From positions 1,520,882 to 1,582,918 of the forward strand of contig NZ_MVJM01000001.1 of NCBI RefSeq assembly GCF_002156385.1: DNA of 62,037 nt. Direction: 5' to 3'. This DNA is from Halalkalibacter urbisdiaboli. GTDB lineage: Bacteria; Bacillota; Bacilli; Bacillales; Bacillaceae_D. The position numbers were made by a program, and so were the translations under genes. The first letter of the stretch is position 1, and the number at the start of each line of letters is the position of its first letter. The notes under the pieces were generated by a model that was given only the letters and a program-made list of their open reading frames with translations, searched no databases and had not been told where the DNA came from. This document shows positions 37,942 through 48,440 of this stretch, piece by piece.

Positions 37942-38866
37942 AGCGACTCAACCAACTATTAATTGCTTCAATAAATTGAGGTGAAATAGGCTTTTCGCCA
38001 GATCCTTTATAAGCTTTTTTGATTTGTAGTATTGAATAATCTTCCTCCTGATGTCTAAGAATATGATTCATATTTGGAATGACCACTGCTTCCGACTCTG
38101 TCTGTACAAGTTCATGAATATCGTGTACTTTTTCGGGTGTTACTTGTAAATCTTTTGAACCCGTTACCGCTAATACTGGACATTTGATGTGCTGTAATAC
38201 TTCCCTTACATTATATTCATAATGTTCTTTAAACCATTTCGCATTCACCCTAGCTCCTTGAATACGAATAACATCCTTTTTAGCTTCTAACATTTTTTGA
38301 TCAAACTTAGAACCTTGCTTTTCAATTTTCTTTGTTACATTAATTAATTGAAGAAGCTTTCCCTTTAGTCCACCTAGATTATTTAATGCATCAACTACCT
38401 GTTTTCTTTGGGAAAGCAAAGCCTCATGTAGCGTTTCAGCTGCTCCGGCCAAAAGAATCACCCCTGCTAATGACTCATGTTTAGCAACTGCAGGTGCAAT
38501 CATGGCCCCTTCACTGTGACCGATAATAAATAGCTTATGTTCATCAACAAATGGCTGATCCTTTAGAAATTCCAGTGCCGCTTTGCCTTCCTCCACTAAG
38601 TCCCAAAACCCTACTTTCAAGAAGTTTTCTGGACTTTTTCCAGTTCCACGCTTATCGTAACGAAATGTTACATACCCTAATTTTGAAAGTTCCTCAGCTA
38701 ATTGATTGTAGAGATTTAATTTTATTCTTCCTTTATTACCATTCCGATCTAGAGGTCCAGATCCCGGTAATATTAAAATAGCGGCCAATTTCTCTTTTGC
38801 TGCAGGTTTGGTAATTGTTCCGTAAACGGAGCCGTTATGTTCAAAGCTTACAATTCGTTCCTCCAT
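37934..38866 (-). CDS. Alpha/beta hydrolase, esterase/peptidase type
   Basis: A 310-residue serine hydrolase. ILPGSGPLDRNGN near 34-46 forms the oxyanion loop, RYDKRGTGKS near 70-79 is the strand-4 turn, and FIIGHSEGAMIAPAVA near 113-128 holds the nucleophile elbow GHSEG. TGSKDLQVTPEKV carries the acid and NMNHILR the catalytic His. No signal peptide, so cytoplasmic; substrate unknown. Start ATG 38866 has GGGAGG upstream; the 38 in-frame codons before it run into the preceding regulator gene and are not used. Second gene of the operon after the HTH regulator. Confidence 0.88.
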   Translation of the reverse strand: MEERIVSFEHNGSVYGTITKPAAKEKLAAILILPGSGPLDRNGNKGRIKLNLYNQLAEELSKLGYVTFRYDKRGTGKSPENFLKVGFWDLVEEGKAALEFLKDQPFVDEHKLFIIGHSEGAMIAPAVAKHESLAGVILLAGAAETLHEALLSQRKQVVDALNNLGGLKGKLLQLINVTKKIEKQGSKFDQKMLEAKKDVIRIQGARVNAKWFKEHYEYNVREVLQHIKCPVLAVTGSKDLQVTPEKVHDIHELVQTESEAVVIPNMNHILRHQEEDYSILQIKKAYKGSGEKPISPQFIEAINSWLSRYA

Positions 38867-38900
38867 ATTTAAACCTCCCATCCAATAAAAACTGCGGGAG

Positions 38901-39434
38901 TTAACCTCCCGGAATGAATGTTGTTGCCATGATTCGTTCTTTCCGATCGCCTGTCGGCTTATTTTCCGAAACCTTTTCAAAAAGCGCTCTTAATTCATCT
39001 AGAAATTCTTTAAATTCAGCATCACTTAAATGTAAGGTTGTTTGCCAATAACCAAGGCCATCTTTCTTATACTGAAGTGGAGAATGATTAAGCACATATT
39101 TTTCAAATTCTTTTAGTAAATTTGCTTGATACATCATAAAATATTTAAGATGTTCATCTGGTGCTGTTTCCTCAACTTCCTTATCAGGGATCTTCAGTTG
39201 CTCTTTTGAAACGGCGTACACCTTTTCCGTCGTCCCTCTAACTTTATGAGTCTCAACAACTTCTACTGCCTTTGCCTCTCTTAAAATAGTAAGGTGCCGG
39301 TACATTGTTGCTTGAGGAACATCAGCTAATTTTTCAACAAGTTGTTGGACCGTAAGTCTTTCATGTGATAGAAGTGCTTGAACGATTCGCATACGAACAG
39401 GATGAAGGAGTACATCAGCTTTTTTCTTAGTCAT
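38901..39434 (-). CDS. Winged-helix (ArsR-like) transcriptional regulator
   Basis: A 177-residue protein. The N-terminal winged helix at about 5-75 reads VLLHPVRMRIVQALLSHERL, TVQQLVEKLADVPQATMYRHLTIL and a wing (VRGTTEKVYAV). The C-terminal half is helical and ends IMATTFIPGG. It resembles the HTH_20/ArsR-like regulators of Bacillus with an added effector domain. A palindrome at 39451-39476 in its promoter is the likely autoregulatory operator. It heads an operon with an alpha/beta hydrolase, a membrane protein and YbjQ. The signal it senses is unknown. Confidence 0.85.
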   Translation of the reverse strand: MTKKKADVLLHPVRMRIVQALLSHERLTVQQLVEKLADVPQATMYRHLTILREAKAVEVVETHKVRGTTEKVYAVSKEQLKIPDKEVEETAPDEHLKYFMMYQANLLKEFEKYVLNHSPLQYKKDGLGYWQTTLHLSDAEFKEFLDELRALFEKVSENKPTGDRKERIMATTFIPGG

Positions 39435-39450
39435 ATTACCCCTCTTTTTA

Positions 39451-39476
39451 TATTATCATTATATAAAATGATAATA
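39451..39476. promoter_or_regulatory. Candidate operator of the HTH regulator operon
   Basis: TATTATCATT and AATGATAATA are exact inverted repeats around a 6-bp spacer. The pair is centred 30 bp before the regulator's start, and another half-site-like AATGATAATA-type sequence lies just outside at 39485-39494. The half-site resembles a Fur half-box, but spacing and the adjoining HTH gene favour autoregulation. Confidence 0.55.
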
Positions 39477-39506
39477 TTATAATAAATGATAATAGTCAAG
39501 AGATTA

Positions 39507-39540
39507 AAGCTAGCTCTTTATTCATTTTCGGAGCTAGCTT
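39507..39540 (-). terminator. Terminator overlapping the adeC stop
   Basis: AAGCTAGCTC and GAGCTAGCTT, perfect 10-bp arms, with the adeC stop codon in the loop. The T run after it is short. Confidence 0.6.
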
Positions 39541-41257
39541 CAATATGGCAAAAAGCATCGACATCAAACAAACCCTTATCTGTTAACTTTAATGATGGTA
39601 TGACCGGTAATGCTAAAAAAGATAGCGTTAAAAATGGATTCCATGTATCGAGAAAACCTATTTCTTGTAGAGCTCCTTCTAACGCATGTAATGATTCATT
39701 AACCTTTTCGAATGGTTCAAGTGACATTAATCCCGCTAAAGGTAAGCTTAATGACGCCAAGACTTTGCTTCCCTTGACAACTGCAACTCCACCACGTAAT
39801 GAAATGACATGATTCATTGCGTGATAAATACTTTCGTCATCAGTCCCACAAGCAACAATGTTATGTGAATCATGGGCTACTGTTGCTACTATCGCCCCAT
39901 TTGTCATCGGAATTCCCTTTAAAACCCCGACACCGATATTACCAAGCTTTTTATGCCTTTCAGCAACGATTAACTTCAATTGATTATTTTTAACCGAAGG
40001 GAGAAACATTCCGTCTTCAACCATTACTTCTTCAATTAAGTGCTCTGTCATTATCGAACCGGGATTTGTTTTAATAACATGGACTTTTTTATGATTACGA
40101 ATCGGTAATTGCAATGAACTAATATCAAACGATTTGACATGGACACTATCTGTTAACGCTGCGGGTGGGTCTAGTTTTTTTCGAGCAGGCGCAATTATTT
40201 TTCCGTCTTCGGCTACTTTTTTCCCTCTTACATAGACACTTTGAATGTTAACCGATTCGAGACTTTCAATGAATAGAAAATTTGCCTCATAGCCTGGGGC
40301 TATGGCTCCCTTTTCTCCGATCTGAAAACATTCAGCTGCATTTAAGCTAGCCATTTGTATCACTTGTAGAGGGTCTAGTCCTAATGAAATCGCTTTTCGG
40401 ATACTGGCATCTACACTCCCCTCTCCAACTAGATCATCTAGATGCTTGTCATCTGTTGCAAATACACAGCGTCTCGCGTTATAAGGTGTCACAACATTAA
40501 CTAATGCTTCCAAATCCTTTGCTGCTGTTCCCTCACGTATTAAAACGTACATGCCTCTCCGTAAACGTTCAAGCGCTTCATCCGCGGTGACAGCTTCATG
40601 ATCATTGCTAATCCCCATCGTTCGGTAAGCATTTAAACCATTAATATCTAAACCAGCTGCATGCCCATCAATGATTCGCTGATTTTCTTTTGCGGCTAAC
40701 AGCTTCTTTACCATCTCATCCTCTCCATTAAGGACAGAGGGATAATCCATTACCTCTCCTAATCCATATACTTCACCTTTCTGAAAGAGTGTTGCAATTT
40801 CAGTAGCTGTAACCGTTGCTCCGTTATTTTCAAAGCTTGTCGCAGGAACACAGGATGGCACCATGATTTTCACATCTAAAGGAATATCCTTAGAGGCATC
40901 GATCATATATTGAATTCCAGTAACACCAGCAACATTAGCGATCTCGTGAGGATCTGCCATTACCGTTGTTACTCCTCTAGGAACAACAATATTTGCAAAT
41001 TCTTCCGGTGGGACCATTGCCGATTCTATATGAACATGACCATCAATAAACGCTGGGCAAATATATTGTCCTTTAGCATCAATCACAGTCATTCCCTCAT
41101 ATTGTCCAATTCCAACGATATAGCCTTCTCCAATTGCTAAATCCTGTTCAATGATTTCTAAATTAAATACATCGATGATTTTACCATTCTTTACGACGAT
41201 GTCAGCGGGTTGCCGCTTAGTTGCCATTGCTACTCTGTTTTTCAATTGTTTCTCCAT
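39518..41257 (-). CDS. adeC: Adenine deaminase
   Basis: A 579-residue amidohydrolase converting adenine to hypoxanthine and ammonia for purine salvage. Metal ligands: HVHIES in FIDGHVHIESAMVPPEEFAN near 70-90; MADPHEIANV near 100-110; GHAAGLDINGLNAY and NDHEAVTADEAL in the barrel; and FATDDKHLDDL with the last Asp. The C-terminal domain (VATVAHDSHNIVACGTDD, GGVAVV) is typical. I start at ATG 41257 behind a purine-rich GGCGGTGGAG; 28 upstream in-frame codons enter the terminator after yerC. Length fits B. subtilis AdeC. The gene is single, with terminators on both sides. Confidence 0.95.
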   Translation of the reverse strand: MEKQLKNRVAMATKRQPADIVVKNGKIIDVFNLEIIEQDLAIGEGYIVGIGQYEGMTVIDAKGQYICPAFIDGHVHIESAMVPPEEFANIVVPRGVTTVMADPHEIANVAGVTGIQYMIDASKDIPLDVKIMVPSCVPATSFENNGATVTATEIATLFQKGEVYGLGEVMDYPSVLNGEDEMVKKLLAAKENQRIIDGHAAGLDINGLNAYRTMGISNDHEAVTADEALERLRRGMYVLIREGTAAKDLEALVNVVTPYNARRCVFATDDKHLDDLVGEGSVDASIRKAISLGLDPLQVIQMASLNAAECFQIGEKGAIAPGYEANFLFIESLESVNIQSVYVRGKKVAEDGKIIAPARKKLDPPAALTDSVHVKSFDISSLQLPIRNHKKVHVIKTNPGSIMTEHLIEEVMVEDGMFLPSVKNNQLKLIVAERHKKLGNIGVGVLKGIPMTNGAIVATVAHDSHNIVACGTDDESIYHAMNHVISLRGGVAVVKGSKVLASLSLPLAGLMSLEPFEKVNESLHALEGALQEIGFLDTWNPFLTLSFLALPVIPSLKLTDKGLFDVDAFCHIEASSENE

Positions 41258-41341
41258 TTCTCCACCGCCTTTAGTATGTAGTATTCCTATCATAGCAAAA
41301 GAAGACCCGGACTTCTTCTGAAATGTCCTGTTTCTTAACAT

Positions 41342-41384
41342 AAAAAAACCCAGTCCCCCAAAAAAGGTTTTTAGGAGCTGAGCC
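41342..41384 (-). terminator. Terminator between yerC and adeC
   Basis: On the minus strand CTCAGCTCC pairs, with one mismatch, to GGGGGACTGGG, followed by seven T. It begins 9 bp after the yerC stop. Confidence 0.8.
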
Positions 41385-41392
41385 GGTCGTTA

Positions 41393-41704
41393 TTATTCTT
41401 CAGTTTGTGTTTCATTATCCTTAATTCGATCAAGCGTCATTTTATATCCATCATTTCCGTAATTTAAACAACGCTTCACTCTCGAAATCGTCGCTGTACT
41501 TGCCCCTGTCTCCGTCTCGATTTTATGATATGTAAAACCGTTTTGGAGCATCCGTGCAACTTCAAGTCTTTGCGCTAACGACTGAATTTCATTGATTGTA
41601 CATAAATCATCAAAAAACTCATAGCACTCCTCTAAATCCTTTAGTGAGAGAATGGCCTTAAATAATTGGTCTAATTCTTTTCCACGGAGTTTATCGATTT
41701 GCAC
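41393..41704 (-). CDS. yerC: YerC/YecD family TrpR-like regulator
   Basis: A 103-residue DNA-binding protein with the TrpR superfamily helix-turn-helix (SLAQRLEVARMLQNGFTYHKI, then TGASTATISRVKRCLNYGNDGY). It is homologous to B. subtilis YerC, whose regulon is not well defined. The yerB-yerC order is also as in B. subtilis. AGGTGTGAG precedes the ATG 26 bp after yerB. Terminated before adeC. Confidence 0.92.
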   Translation of the reverse strand: MQIDKLRGKELDQLFKAILSLKDLEECYEFFDDLCTINEIQSLAQRLEVARMLQNGFTYHKIETETGASTATISRVKRCLNYGNDGYKMTLDRIKDNETQTEE

Positions 41705-41730
41705 TCAAACTCACACCTTTCAATTATGCA

Positions 41731-42777
41731 TCAATATGTAACATTTTCATCGATTCCAGGCGATGTTGGAATAATATTTATCCACGTTTGACCTGGTTTT
41801 AGAGGAACGGGCTCTCCATCTTTGACAGCGATAATCCGTCCATCGTCATTTTTCCATTGAACTTCCTCTACATTTCCATCTTGAAAAAGCAATGCTTTTC
41901 CTCCAGATGTTAAATTGATGGCTCGTCTACCTACGTCATCTAAAACCCGATGATCCATTTCAGCAACTAAAAGATTAGCGACAGAAAGCTCTTCTCCTGT
42001 TTCATGGTCAACCGTTTGGTTCTCACCATTAAAGCGTTGATACATTCCTGTTTCTTCATTGAAGATATAGTCAACTTGATAACGATTGTACGTTACCGTT
42101 ATTTCCTTTGCATCAGCGCCGGTTAATCGTTCACTCTCTTCAGCAAACACCAATGATGGAACATCCCCGGTAATCTCGTAACCCCTATCTTCTAATCCTT
42201 TAACAATGTTTTCAAATGTTATATAAGAATTATGGGGTGCTTTCCGATCACTTGAGCGCTGAAACAATGTCCCATCATAAAATAAACCATTTAAAAAGTC
42301 AGCCTTACCACCGGTTAACAACCGCTCTGCTTCAGGACTCCAACCATGTAACACCATTAATGCATCATAACCATTGATTAAATCGATATGATACGGTCTC
42401 GCACTTCGGACTGGGCCTACTTTCTCTGGGAGAGTGCTTTGGTATAAAGCAACAAACCTCGTGACATCGCCTTCCGCAAGGACTTCATAAACTAGGTCAG
42501 CATCGACTAACCCTGTTTGTGGCCTTGCTTGCGGTGCATTGTTAATCGTAACTCCGATGACACGCCTGTTTATCTCCTCGTTTGTCCCGACTCCTGTTAA
42601 TGGAAACGTATAAGTAAAGGTCTCTTTTACTTCTTCTTCCTCTTTCTCTTCTACGACTTCCTCAACCTTTGGTTCATTAGGGGTTTCTTCTACGATTTCA
42701 GTCATCTCCTTATTGCCACACGCCGAAATGAGCAGCAATAAACAACCGATGACAGACAAGGTTACCGTATTTTTCAT
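41731..42777 (-). CDS. yerB: YerB-type DUF3048 lipoprotein
   Basis: A 348-residue lipoprotein of unknown function. From ATG 42777 (AAAGGTG upstream) the signal is MKNTVTLSVIGCLLLLISAC with lipobox ISAC and Cys20, then a Glu-rich linker. The DUF3048 core contains GVTINNAPQARPQTGLVDADLVYEVLAEGDVTRFVALYQS near 70-110, VGPVRSARPYH, FQRSSDRKAPHNSYITF and a C-terminal domain with GKALLFQDGNVEEVQWKND and PGQTWINIIPTSP. Same operon as yerC. A large palindromic repeat separates it from yerA. Confidence 0.92.
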   Translation of the reverse strand: MKNTVTLSVIGCLLLLISACGNKEMTEIVEETPNEPKVEEVVEEKEEEEVKETFTYTFPLTGVGTNEEINRRVIGVTINNAPQARPQTGLVDADLVYEVLAEGDVTRFVALYQSTLPEKVGPVRSARPYHIDLINGYDALMVLHGWSPEAERLLTGGKADFLNGLFYDGTLFQRSSDRKAPHNSYITFENIVKGLEDRGYEITGDVPSLVFAEESERLTGADAKEITVTYNRYQVDYIFNEETGMYQRFNGENQTVDHETGEELSVANLLVAEMDHRVLDDVGRRAINLTSGGKALLFQDGNVEEVQWKNDDGRIIAVKDGEPVPLKPGQTWINIIPTSPGIDENVTY

Positions 42778-43183
42778 AGAGCCCACACCTTTTCTCTACT
42801 ATTTTAACATACTAAAGACTTCGCTTAAAATAAGGGCTGTCCAAAAGCCCAAAAAGGGCTAAACAATGGCTCCGTTTCGCTATTACTATAACTCATCATA
42901 GTATCGAATCCGCTCATTGCTTAAAGGGTGTCCCAAAGGCCAAAAAAGACCTTTTGGACACGAGGGCACTGAAAAAGGGAAACCCACCCTTTTTCAGTGC
43001 CCTCTAAGCAATGCGCAGAGCCGTTGCCATCTTTTTAAAAGCCTGCTATGAGTGAGTTTCTAAATAGCAGGCGGGCAACATGTGAAGCCATTGCTGCTTC
43101 GTAGCGTGACTTTCAAGGGTTTTTTCAGTGCCCTCATGTCTTTACCTTTTTCAGTGGCTTCTTTGGACACCCACTTTTATAGT
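42778..43183. other. Gene-free stretch filled by palindromic repeats
   Basis: Between yerA and yerB nearly all of the gap from about 42834 to 43172 is made of hairpins and nested inverted repeats, described in the repeat entry. The last 50 bp hold the yerB ribosome binding site and presumably its promoter. The short plus-strand frame at 43082 lacks coding features. Confidence 0.6.
42834..43172. repeat. Nested palindromic repeat array (copies 2 and 3)
   Basis: From left: a smaller copy (42834-42925) with arms CAATG / CATTG and TCGCTA / TATCGA; a hairpin GTGTCC-CAAAGG / CCTTTT-GGACAC (42928-42961); a perfect 18-bp stem with a 7-nt loop (42962-42979 / 42987-43004); a nested palindrome with GCAATG / CATTGC, GTTGCC / GGCAAC and GCCTGCTAT / ATAGCAGGC arms around CATCTTTTTAAAAGCCT; and finally a second CAGTGCCCTC and GGACAC (43165-43170), which re-pair with the left arms. 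The central motif and outer arms match 33082-33160. Confidence 0.7.
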
Positions 43184-44923
43184 TTAACGCATAATCGAGG
43201 GAAAGAGTATCGTTTTCTTATGAACATCATAAATTCCCCGTTGCGTCACCCTAATGTAAGGTAAATGAGTTGAAGAAAAGAACTGTAAACTGTAAATTGG
43301 ATCCTCATGTTTATATCCACGTTCTCTTAATAACCTCACAAAATTTTTCTCATCCTCCATTATTCCTTGCATTGGTTTATTCGAGAGAACTCCGAACAGC
43401 TGTAATGGAATCGAACCAATGACCTCTCCATTTTCAACTAACGTCATGCCCCCACCTTGTTCTTTTAATGCGCGAAATGCGGCTACCATATCAGATAAAT
43501 TTTTTCCGATTAAAATTAGATCTCCTGTATTTGAAAAAGAACTAGCAAAACCCGATACATTTGTTGCAAAGCCTTTAATCATTGTCGAAATCATCCATTT
43601 ACCATGCTTATCAAGCATAACGAAAAAGCTTTCATCATGGTCTTTGCTTAACGTACTATAATTGCAATCAATCGGTATTTGGTAAGGCTTTAGAATAACA
43701 GCGTTAACCATTTCAATCCCCATTGGCATGGAGAAACTCAACTCATCTTCATGTAAGTCCCAATCAATTTTAAGTGGGCCAATTCCAAAGTCTTCCCAAG
43801 GAAATGACTCGAAACCATCACATTGCTTTCCATCTCGAACCATCCATTGTCCCTTTGCTAAGACAGATGTTGGGGAGGGGTTATTTACATCCGAAAGAAA
43901 ATTTAAATGCGCAACACGGCCTGGTGCAATCATTCCAAGCTTATGGTCGATGTGATAATATCTAGCAACATAATATGTGGCCATCCCATAAGCATCCTCG
44001 GGCTTCAAGCCACTTTCGAGCGCAATTTTTATTAACTTATCCATAACACCATCTTCATAAAAAGCTGGCGGCGAGCCGTCAGTGGTCATAATGCAACGTC
44101 CGAAATAATCGATTCCAAGTTCGTTCATTTCCTTTAACAGCTTTGGTAAATCTGGACGAATCGATGAATGTCGTAATGAAGTCGTATACCCGATGTTCAG
44201 TCGACGCAGTACCTCTTCTCCTGTCATTGCTTCATGGTCACATGTAACTCCTAATAAAGCCATTTGTGCTAATGTTTTCTCCGAAGCACCTGGAAGATGC
44301 CCTTCGATCGGCTTTCTTAACCGTTGTGTTTCTTGCATCCAGTGGAGAATCGCATCATCACCTTCAAGTACTTTCGGCCAAGAGGTTAGCTCTCCTCCTT
44401 GAACAACAAGGTGGTGCTCCAACCATTCTTTCATTTTTGAATTAGTAAACGACTCTTCATCATTCATCTCAGTTTGTGCATCATAACGAGCCCACCAATA
44501 CATCGTTGTTGGTAGCTCATCTAACGCTTCAATCAATGAAAGCGCTTTCGGTTTTTCGAGATGCAAAAACATTAACATATTGTCGTTTATCAAGGTCGTC
44601 GTTCCCTTTGATGACGCATACTTAGCAAAACTGTGGGGATTATATAATTGAAAAGGGTGTGCATGGTGCTCAATATAACCTGGTACGATTAGCGATTGAG
44701 AACAATCAACAACCTCAACATCCATTAGTAAAGGAGGCATTTCATCTCCAACATAAACAATACGGTCTTGCGAAATCCATATATTTGCTTTAAGCCATTT
44801 TCGGCGCGCAAAGTTTAAATACGTTGCATTTTTAAGAACGAGACTTGGTGCCGTCTCTCCTCGAACTACCGCGAGCTGATGTCGCAACTTTTTCTTTGTC
44901 CAGCGATAGATTCTCTCTGGCAT
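43184..44923 (-). CDS. yerA: YerA, adenine-deaminase-like amidohydrolase
   Basis: A 579-residue member of the adenine deaminase family, homologous to B. subtilis YerA, whose substrate is unsettled. Metal-site motifs remain: GYIEHHAHPFQLYNPHSFA near 75-93, INDNMLMFLHLEKPKA, GHLPGASEKTLAQMALLGVTCDHEAMTGEEVL near 208-240, and MTTDGSPPAFYEDG near 283. GYIEHHAHPF replaces GHVHIES of true AdeC, so activity on adenine should not be assumed. ATG 44923 gives MPERIYRW as in YerA; the ATG five codons earlier lacks a ribosome binding site. A single gene ended by the repeat array. Confidence 0.88.
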   Translation of the reverse strand: MPERIYRWTKKKLRHQLAVVRGETAPSLVLKNATYLNFARRKWLKANIWISQDRIVYVGDEMPPLLMDVEVVDCSQSLIVPGYIEHHAHPFQLYNPHSFAKYASSKGTTTLINDNMLMFLHLEKPKALSLIEALDELPTTMYWWARYDAQTEMNDEESFTNSKMKEWLEHHLVVQGGELTSWPKVLEGDDAILHWMQETQRLRKPIEGHLPGASEKTLAQMALLGVTCDHEAMTGEEVLRRLNIGYTTSLRHSSIRPDLPKLLKEMNELGIDYFGRCIMTTDGSPPAFYEDGVMDKLIKIALESGLKPEDAYGMATYYVARYYHIDHKLGMIAPGRVAHLNFLSDVNNPSPTSVLAKGQWMVRDGKQCDGFESFPWEDFGIGPLKIDWDLHEDELSFSMPMGIEMVNAVILKPYQIPIDCNYSTLSKDHDESFFVMLDKHGKWMISTMIKGFATNVSGFASSFSNTGDLILIGKNLSDMVAAFRALKEQGGGMTLVENGEVIGSIPLQLFGVLSNKPMQGIMEDEKNFVRLLRERGYKHEDPIYSLQFFSSTHLPYIRVTQRGIYDVHKKTILFPSIMR

Positions 44924-45062
44924 CTTGTCATCACCCATTTCATTAGTCGCTATTTTTTTTAGTTTAACACAGTTTCATTTTTTCACTGATAAAAGTTGTG
45001 AAATCTCTTCACAATATATTTAGAAAAGACACCATCTATACCCAAAAAGGAGGTTTCTATCC

Positions 45063-45320
45063 ATGAACCCAAATATCGGAAGAGTCAATGCTCTTATTCG
45101 TATTACATGTGGTTTTTCTATATTAGCATGTTCTACTGCCAATATGGTAAAACGACCGTCTCAATCATCCTTACCGTTTGCTGCTCTTGGTGGCATGCTA
45201 GTAGCTGAAGGGATAACCCGCTTTTGCCCTGTAACGTACTTAGTAAAAAATTCTGCGAATAAGCAAAATCTTCATTATCAAAACGATAAACAAGACCAAT
45301 TTGCTATAAACCCATCATAA
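45063..45320 (+). CDS. DUF2892 (YgaP-like) small membrane protein
   Basis: An 85-residue protein beginning MNPNIGRVNALIRITCGF, the N-x-G-x2-(D)-x-hyd-hyd-R-hyd start of the DUF2892 family. One hydrophobic segment is near residues 13-30 and a second near 39-60 (PFAALGGMLVAEGITRFCPV). The CP dipeptide is usual in the family. The tail is polar and Asn/Gln-rich. AAGGAGG stands well placed before the ATG. Function is unknown. It is divergent from yerA and transcribed opposite to the pur operon. Confidence 0.85.
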   Translation: MNPNIGRVNALIRITCGFSILACSTANMVKRPSQSSLPFAALGGMLVAEGITRFCPVTYLVKNSANKQNLHYQNDKQDQFAINPS

Positions 45321-45419
45321 TAGAAGAAAACTTGTCACACAAGTTATAATTCTGTGACAGTAAAATTTCGAAATATTGAAGATAATGTAAAAATACAAAA
45401 AAATCAAACAGCCTTTTTA

Positions 45420-45454
45420 AATAATTAAAAACCCGTATAAATTTTATACGGGTT
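45420..45454 (-). terminator. Terminator of the pur operon
   Basis: Perfect 12-bp arms AACCCGTATAAA (45430-45441) and TTTATACGGGTT (45443-45454). On the minus strand it runs into GTTTTTAATTATTT. It lies about 100 bp past the purD stop, so purine mRNA would extend antisense through the small gene at 45475-45579. Confidence 0.75.
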
Positions 45455-45474
45455 AAAGAAAGGAGAATCCCATC

Positions 45475-46858
<1,384 letters not shown>

Positions 46859-48397
46859 TTAATGTTTAAAATGTCTTACTCCTGTCATCACCATGGCAAT
46901 TCCATATTTATCAGCCATTTCAATTGATTCCTGGTCACGGATCGAGCCACCTGGCTGAATAATTGCTGTAATTCCTGCCTTACCTGCGTTCTCCACTGTA
47001 TCGCCCATTGGGAAAAAGGCATCAGAACCCATGACTGCACCTTTCACACGTTCTCCGGCTTGTTCTGTTGCAATTGCTGCTGCACCAACTCGATTCATTT
47101 GACCCGCACCAACACCAACTGTCATTTGACCATTAGCAAGTACAATTGCATTTGATTTAACATGCTTAACTACTTTCCAAGCAAGCTTTAACGCTTCCCA
47201 TTCTTCTTCTGTCGGTTCACGTTTAGTCGGAATAGAGATTTCAGCATCGGCAAAGCCATAACGATCCTCATCTTGCACTAGAAGACCTCCGTGAACCGAT
47301 GTTAATTTTTTCTCTACTTTCTCTTCTCCATCTAACTCAACAGTCAATAACCGAAGATTTTTCTTTGATGTTAAGATTTCAAGAGCTTCCTCCGTAAATG
47401 ATGGTGCGATAATAATTTCTAGGAAGATTTCCTTCATTTTTAAAGCAGTTGCCGTATCCACTTTACGGTTTAACGCAACAATTCCTCCAAAAATAGAAAC
47501 TGGGTCAGCTTCGTATGCTTTATCATAGGCTGCTTCAATTGTTTCTCCTGTTCCAACGCCACACGGATTCATATGCTTAACAGCAACAGCAGCCGGTTGT
47601 TCAAATTCCTTCACAATCGCAAGCGCTGCATCCGCATCATTAATGTTGTTATAGGATAATTCCTTACCATGAAGTTGCGTTGCAGCTGCAATTGAACTGG
47701 AATCTGCAAGTGGTTTTTTATAGAAAGTCGCCTTCTGATGTGGGTTTTCTCCATAACGTAAAGCTTGCTTCTTCTCATATGTCACTGTTAAAGATTCTGG
47801 ATTTTCTTCTCCAACTGCTTTTGTTAAATATTCAGCAATGACCGCATCATATGCTGCTGTGTGACGGAATACCTTTGCCGCCAATTTACGCTTTGTCTCA
47901 ACAGAAACATCACCTGCTTCATTTAATTCTGACAGCACCGTTTCATAATCAGTTGGGTCCACCACAACTGTAACATGTTGATGGTTTTTCGCAGCAGAAC
48001 GAAGCATACTTGGACCACCAATATCAATGTTTTCAATTGCATCAGCAAACGTTGCTTCCTTATTTGCAATCGTTTGTTGAAACGGGTATAGATTAACAAC
48101 CACAATATCGATTGGTTGAATATCATGTTCATTAATTTGTGCTTGATGCTCTGCCTTTTCTCTCATTGCAAGTAAGCCACCATGAATATTCGGGTGAAGC
48201 GTTTTTACACGACCATCTAAAATTTCCGGAAAGCCTGTTACTTCAGAGATTCCTGTCACTGGGACACCGGCTTCCTCTAGCGTCCGATGAGTTCCTCCTG
48301 TAGACACGATTTCAAACCCTTTTTCAGCTAATGCCTGTACAAAAGGGACAATCCCTGCTTTATCTGAAACGCTGACTAATGCTCTTCTTTTTGCCAT
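46859..48397 (-). CDS. purH: Bifunctional AICAR transformylase / IMP cyclohydrolase
   Basis: A 512-residue enzyme for the last two steps to IMP. The N-terminal MGS-like cyclohydrolase domain has [16 protein letters not shown] and [37 protein letters not shown] near 62-78 is its signature. The C-terminal transformylase has [15 protein letters not shown] near 216-230, [13 protein letters not shown] near 270-282 with the catalytic Lys-His, and [31 protein letters not shown] near the end. Full length. Separated from purN by about 150 bp carrying two hairpins. Confidence 0.98.
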   Translation of the reverse strand: MAKRRALVSVSDKAGIVPFVQALAEKGFEIVSTGGTHRTLEEAGVPVTGISEVTGFPEILDGRVKTLHPNIHGGLLAMREKAEHQAQINEHDIQPIDIVVVNLYPFQQTIANKEATFADAIENIDIGGPSMLRSAAKNHQHVTVVVDPTDYETVLSELNEAGDVSVETKRKLAAKVFRHTAAYDAVIAEYLTKAVGEENPESLTVTYEKKQALRYGENPHQKATFYKKPLADSSSIAAATQLHGKELSYNNINDADAALAIVKEFEQPAAVAVKHMNPCGVGTGETIEAAYDKAYEADPVSIFGGIVALNRKVDTATALKMKEIFLEIIIAPSFTEEALEILTSKKNLRLLTVELDGEEKVEKKLTSVHGGLLVQDEDRYGFADAEISIPTKREPTEEEWEALKLAWKVVKHVKSNAIVLANGQMTVGVGAGQMNRVGAAAIATEQAGERVKGAVMGSDAFFPMGDTVENAGKAGITAIIQPGGSIRDQESIEMADKYGIAMVMTGVRHFKH

Positions 48398-48440
48398 TTT
48401 TCACTCATTCCTTTCATAATTAAAGTCCAATGATTAGAAT

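Noticed and set aside
39451-39494. Third Fur box
   Set aside because: Half-sites resemble Fur halves, but the 6-bp spacer breaks the 19-bp geometry, and an HTH regulator gene starts right beside it.
43082-43264. 60-codon plus-strand frame between yerB and yerA
   Set aside because: It lies in the nested palindromic repeat and runs antisense into yerA, with no ribosome binding site.
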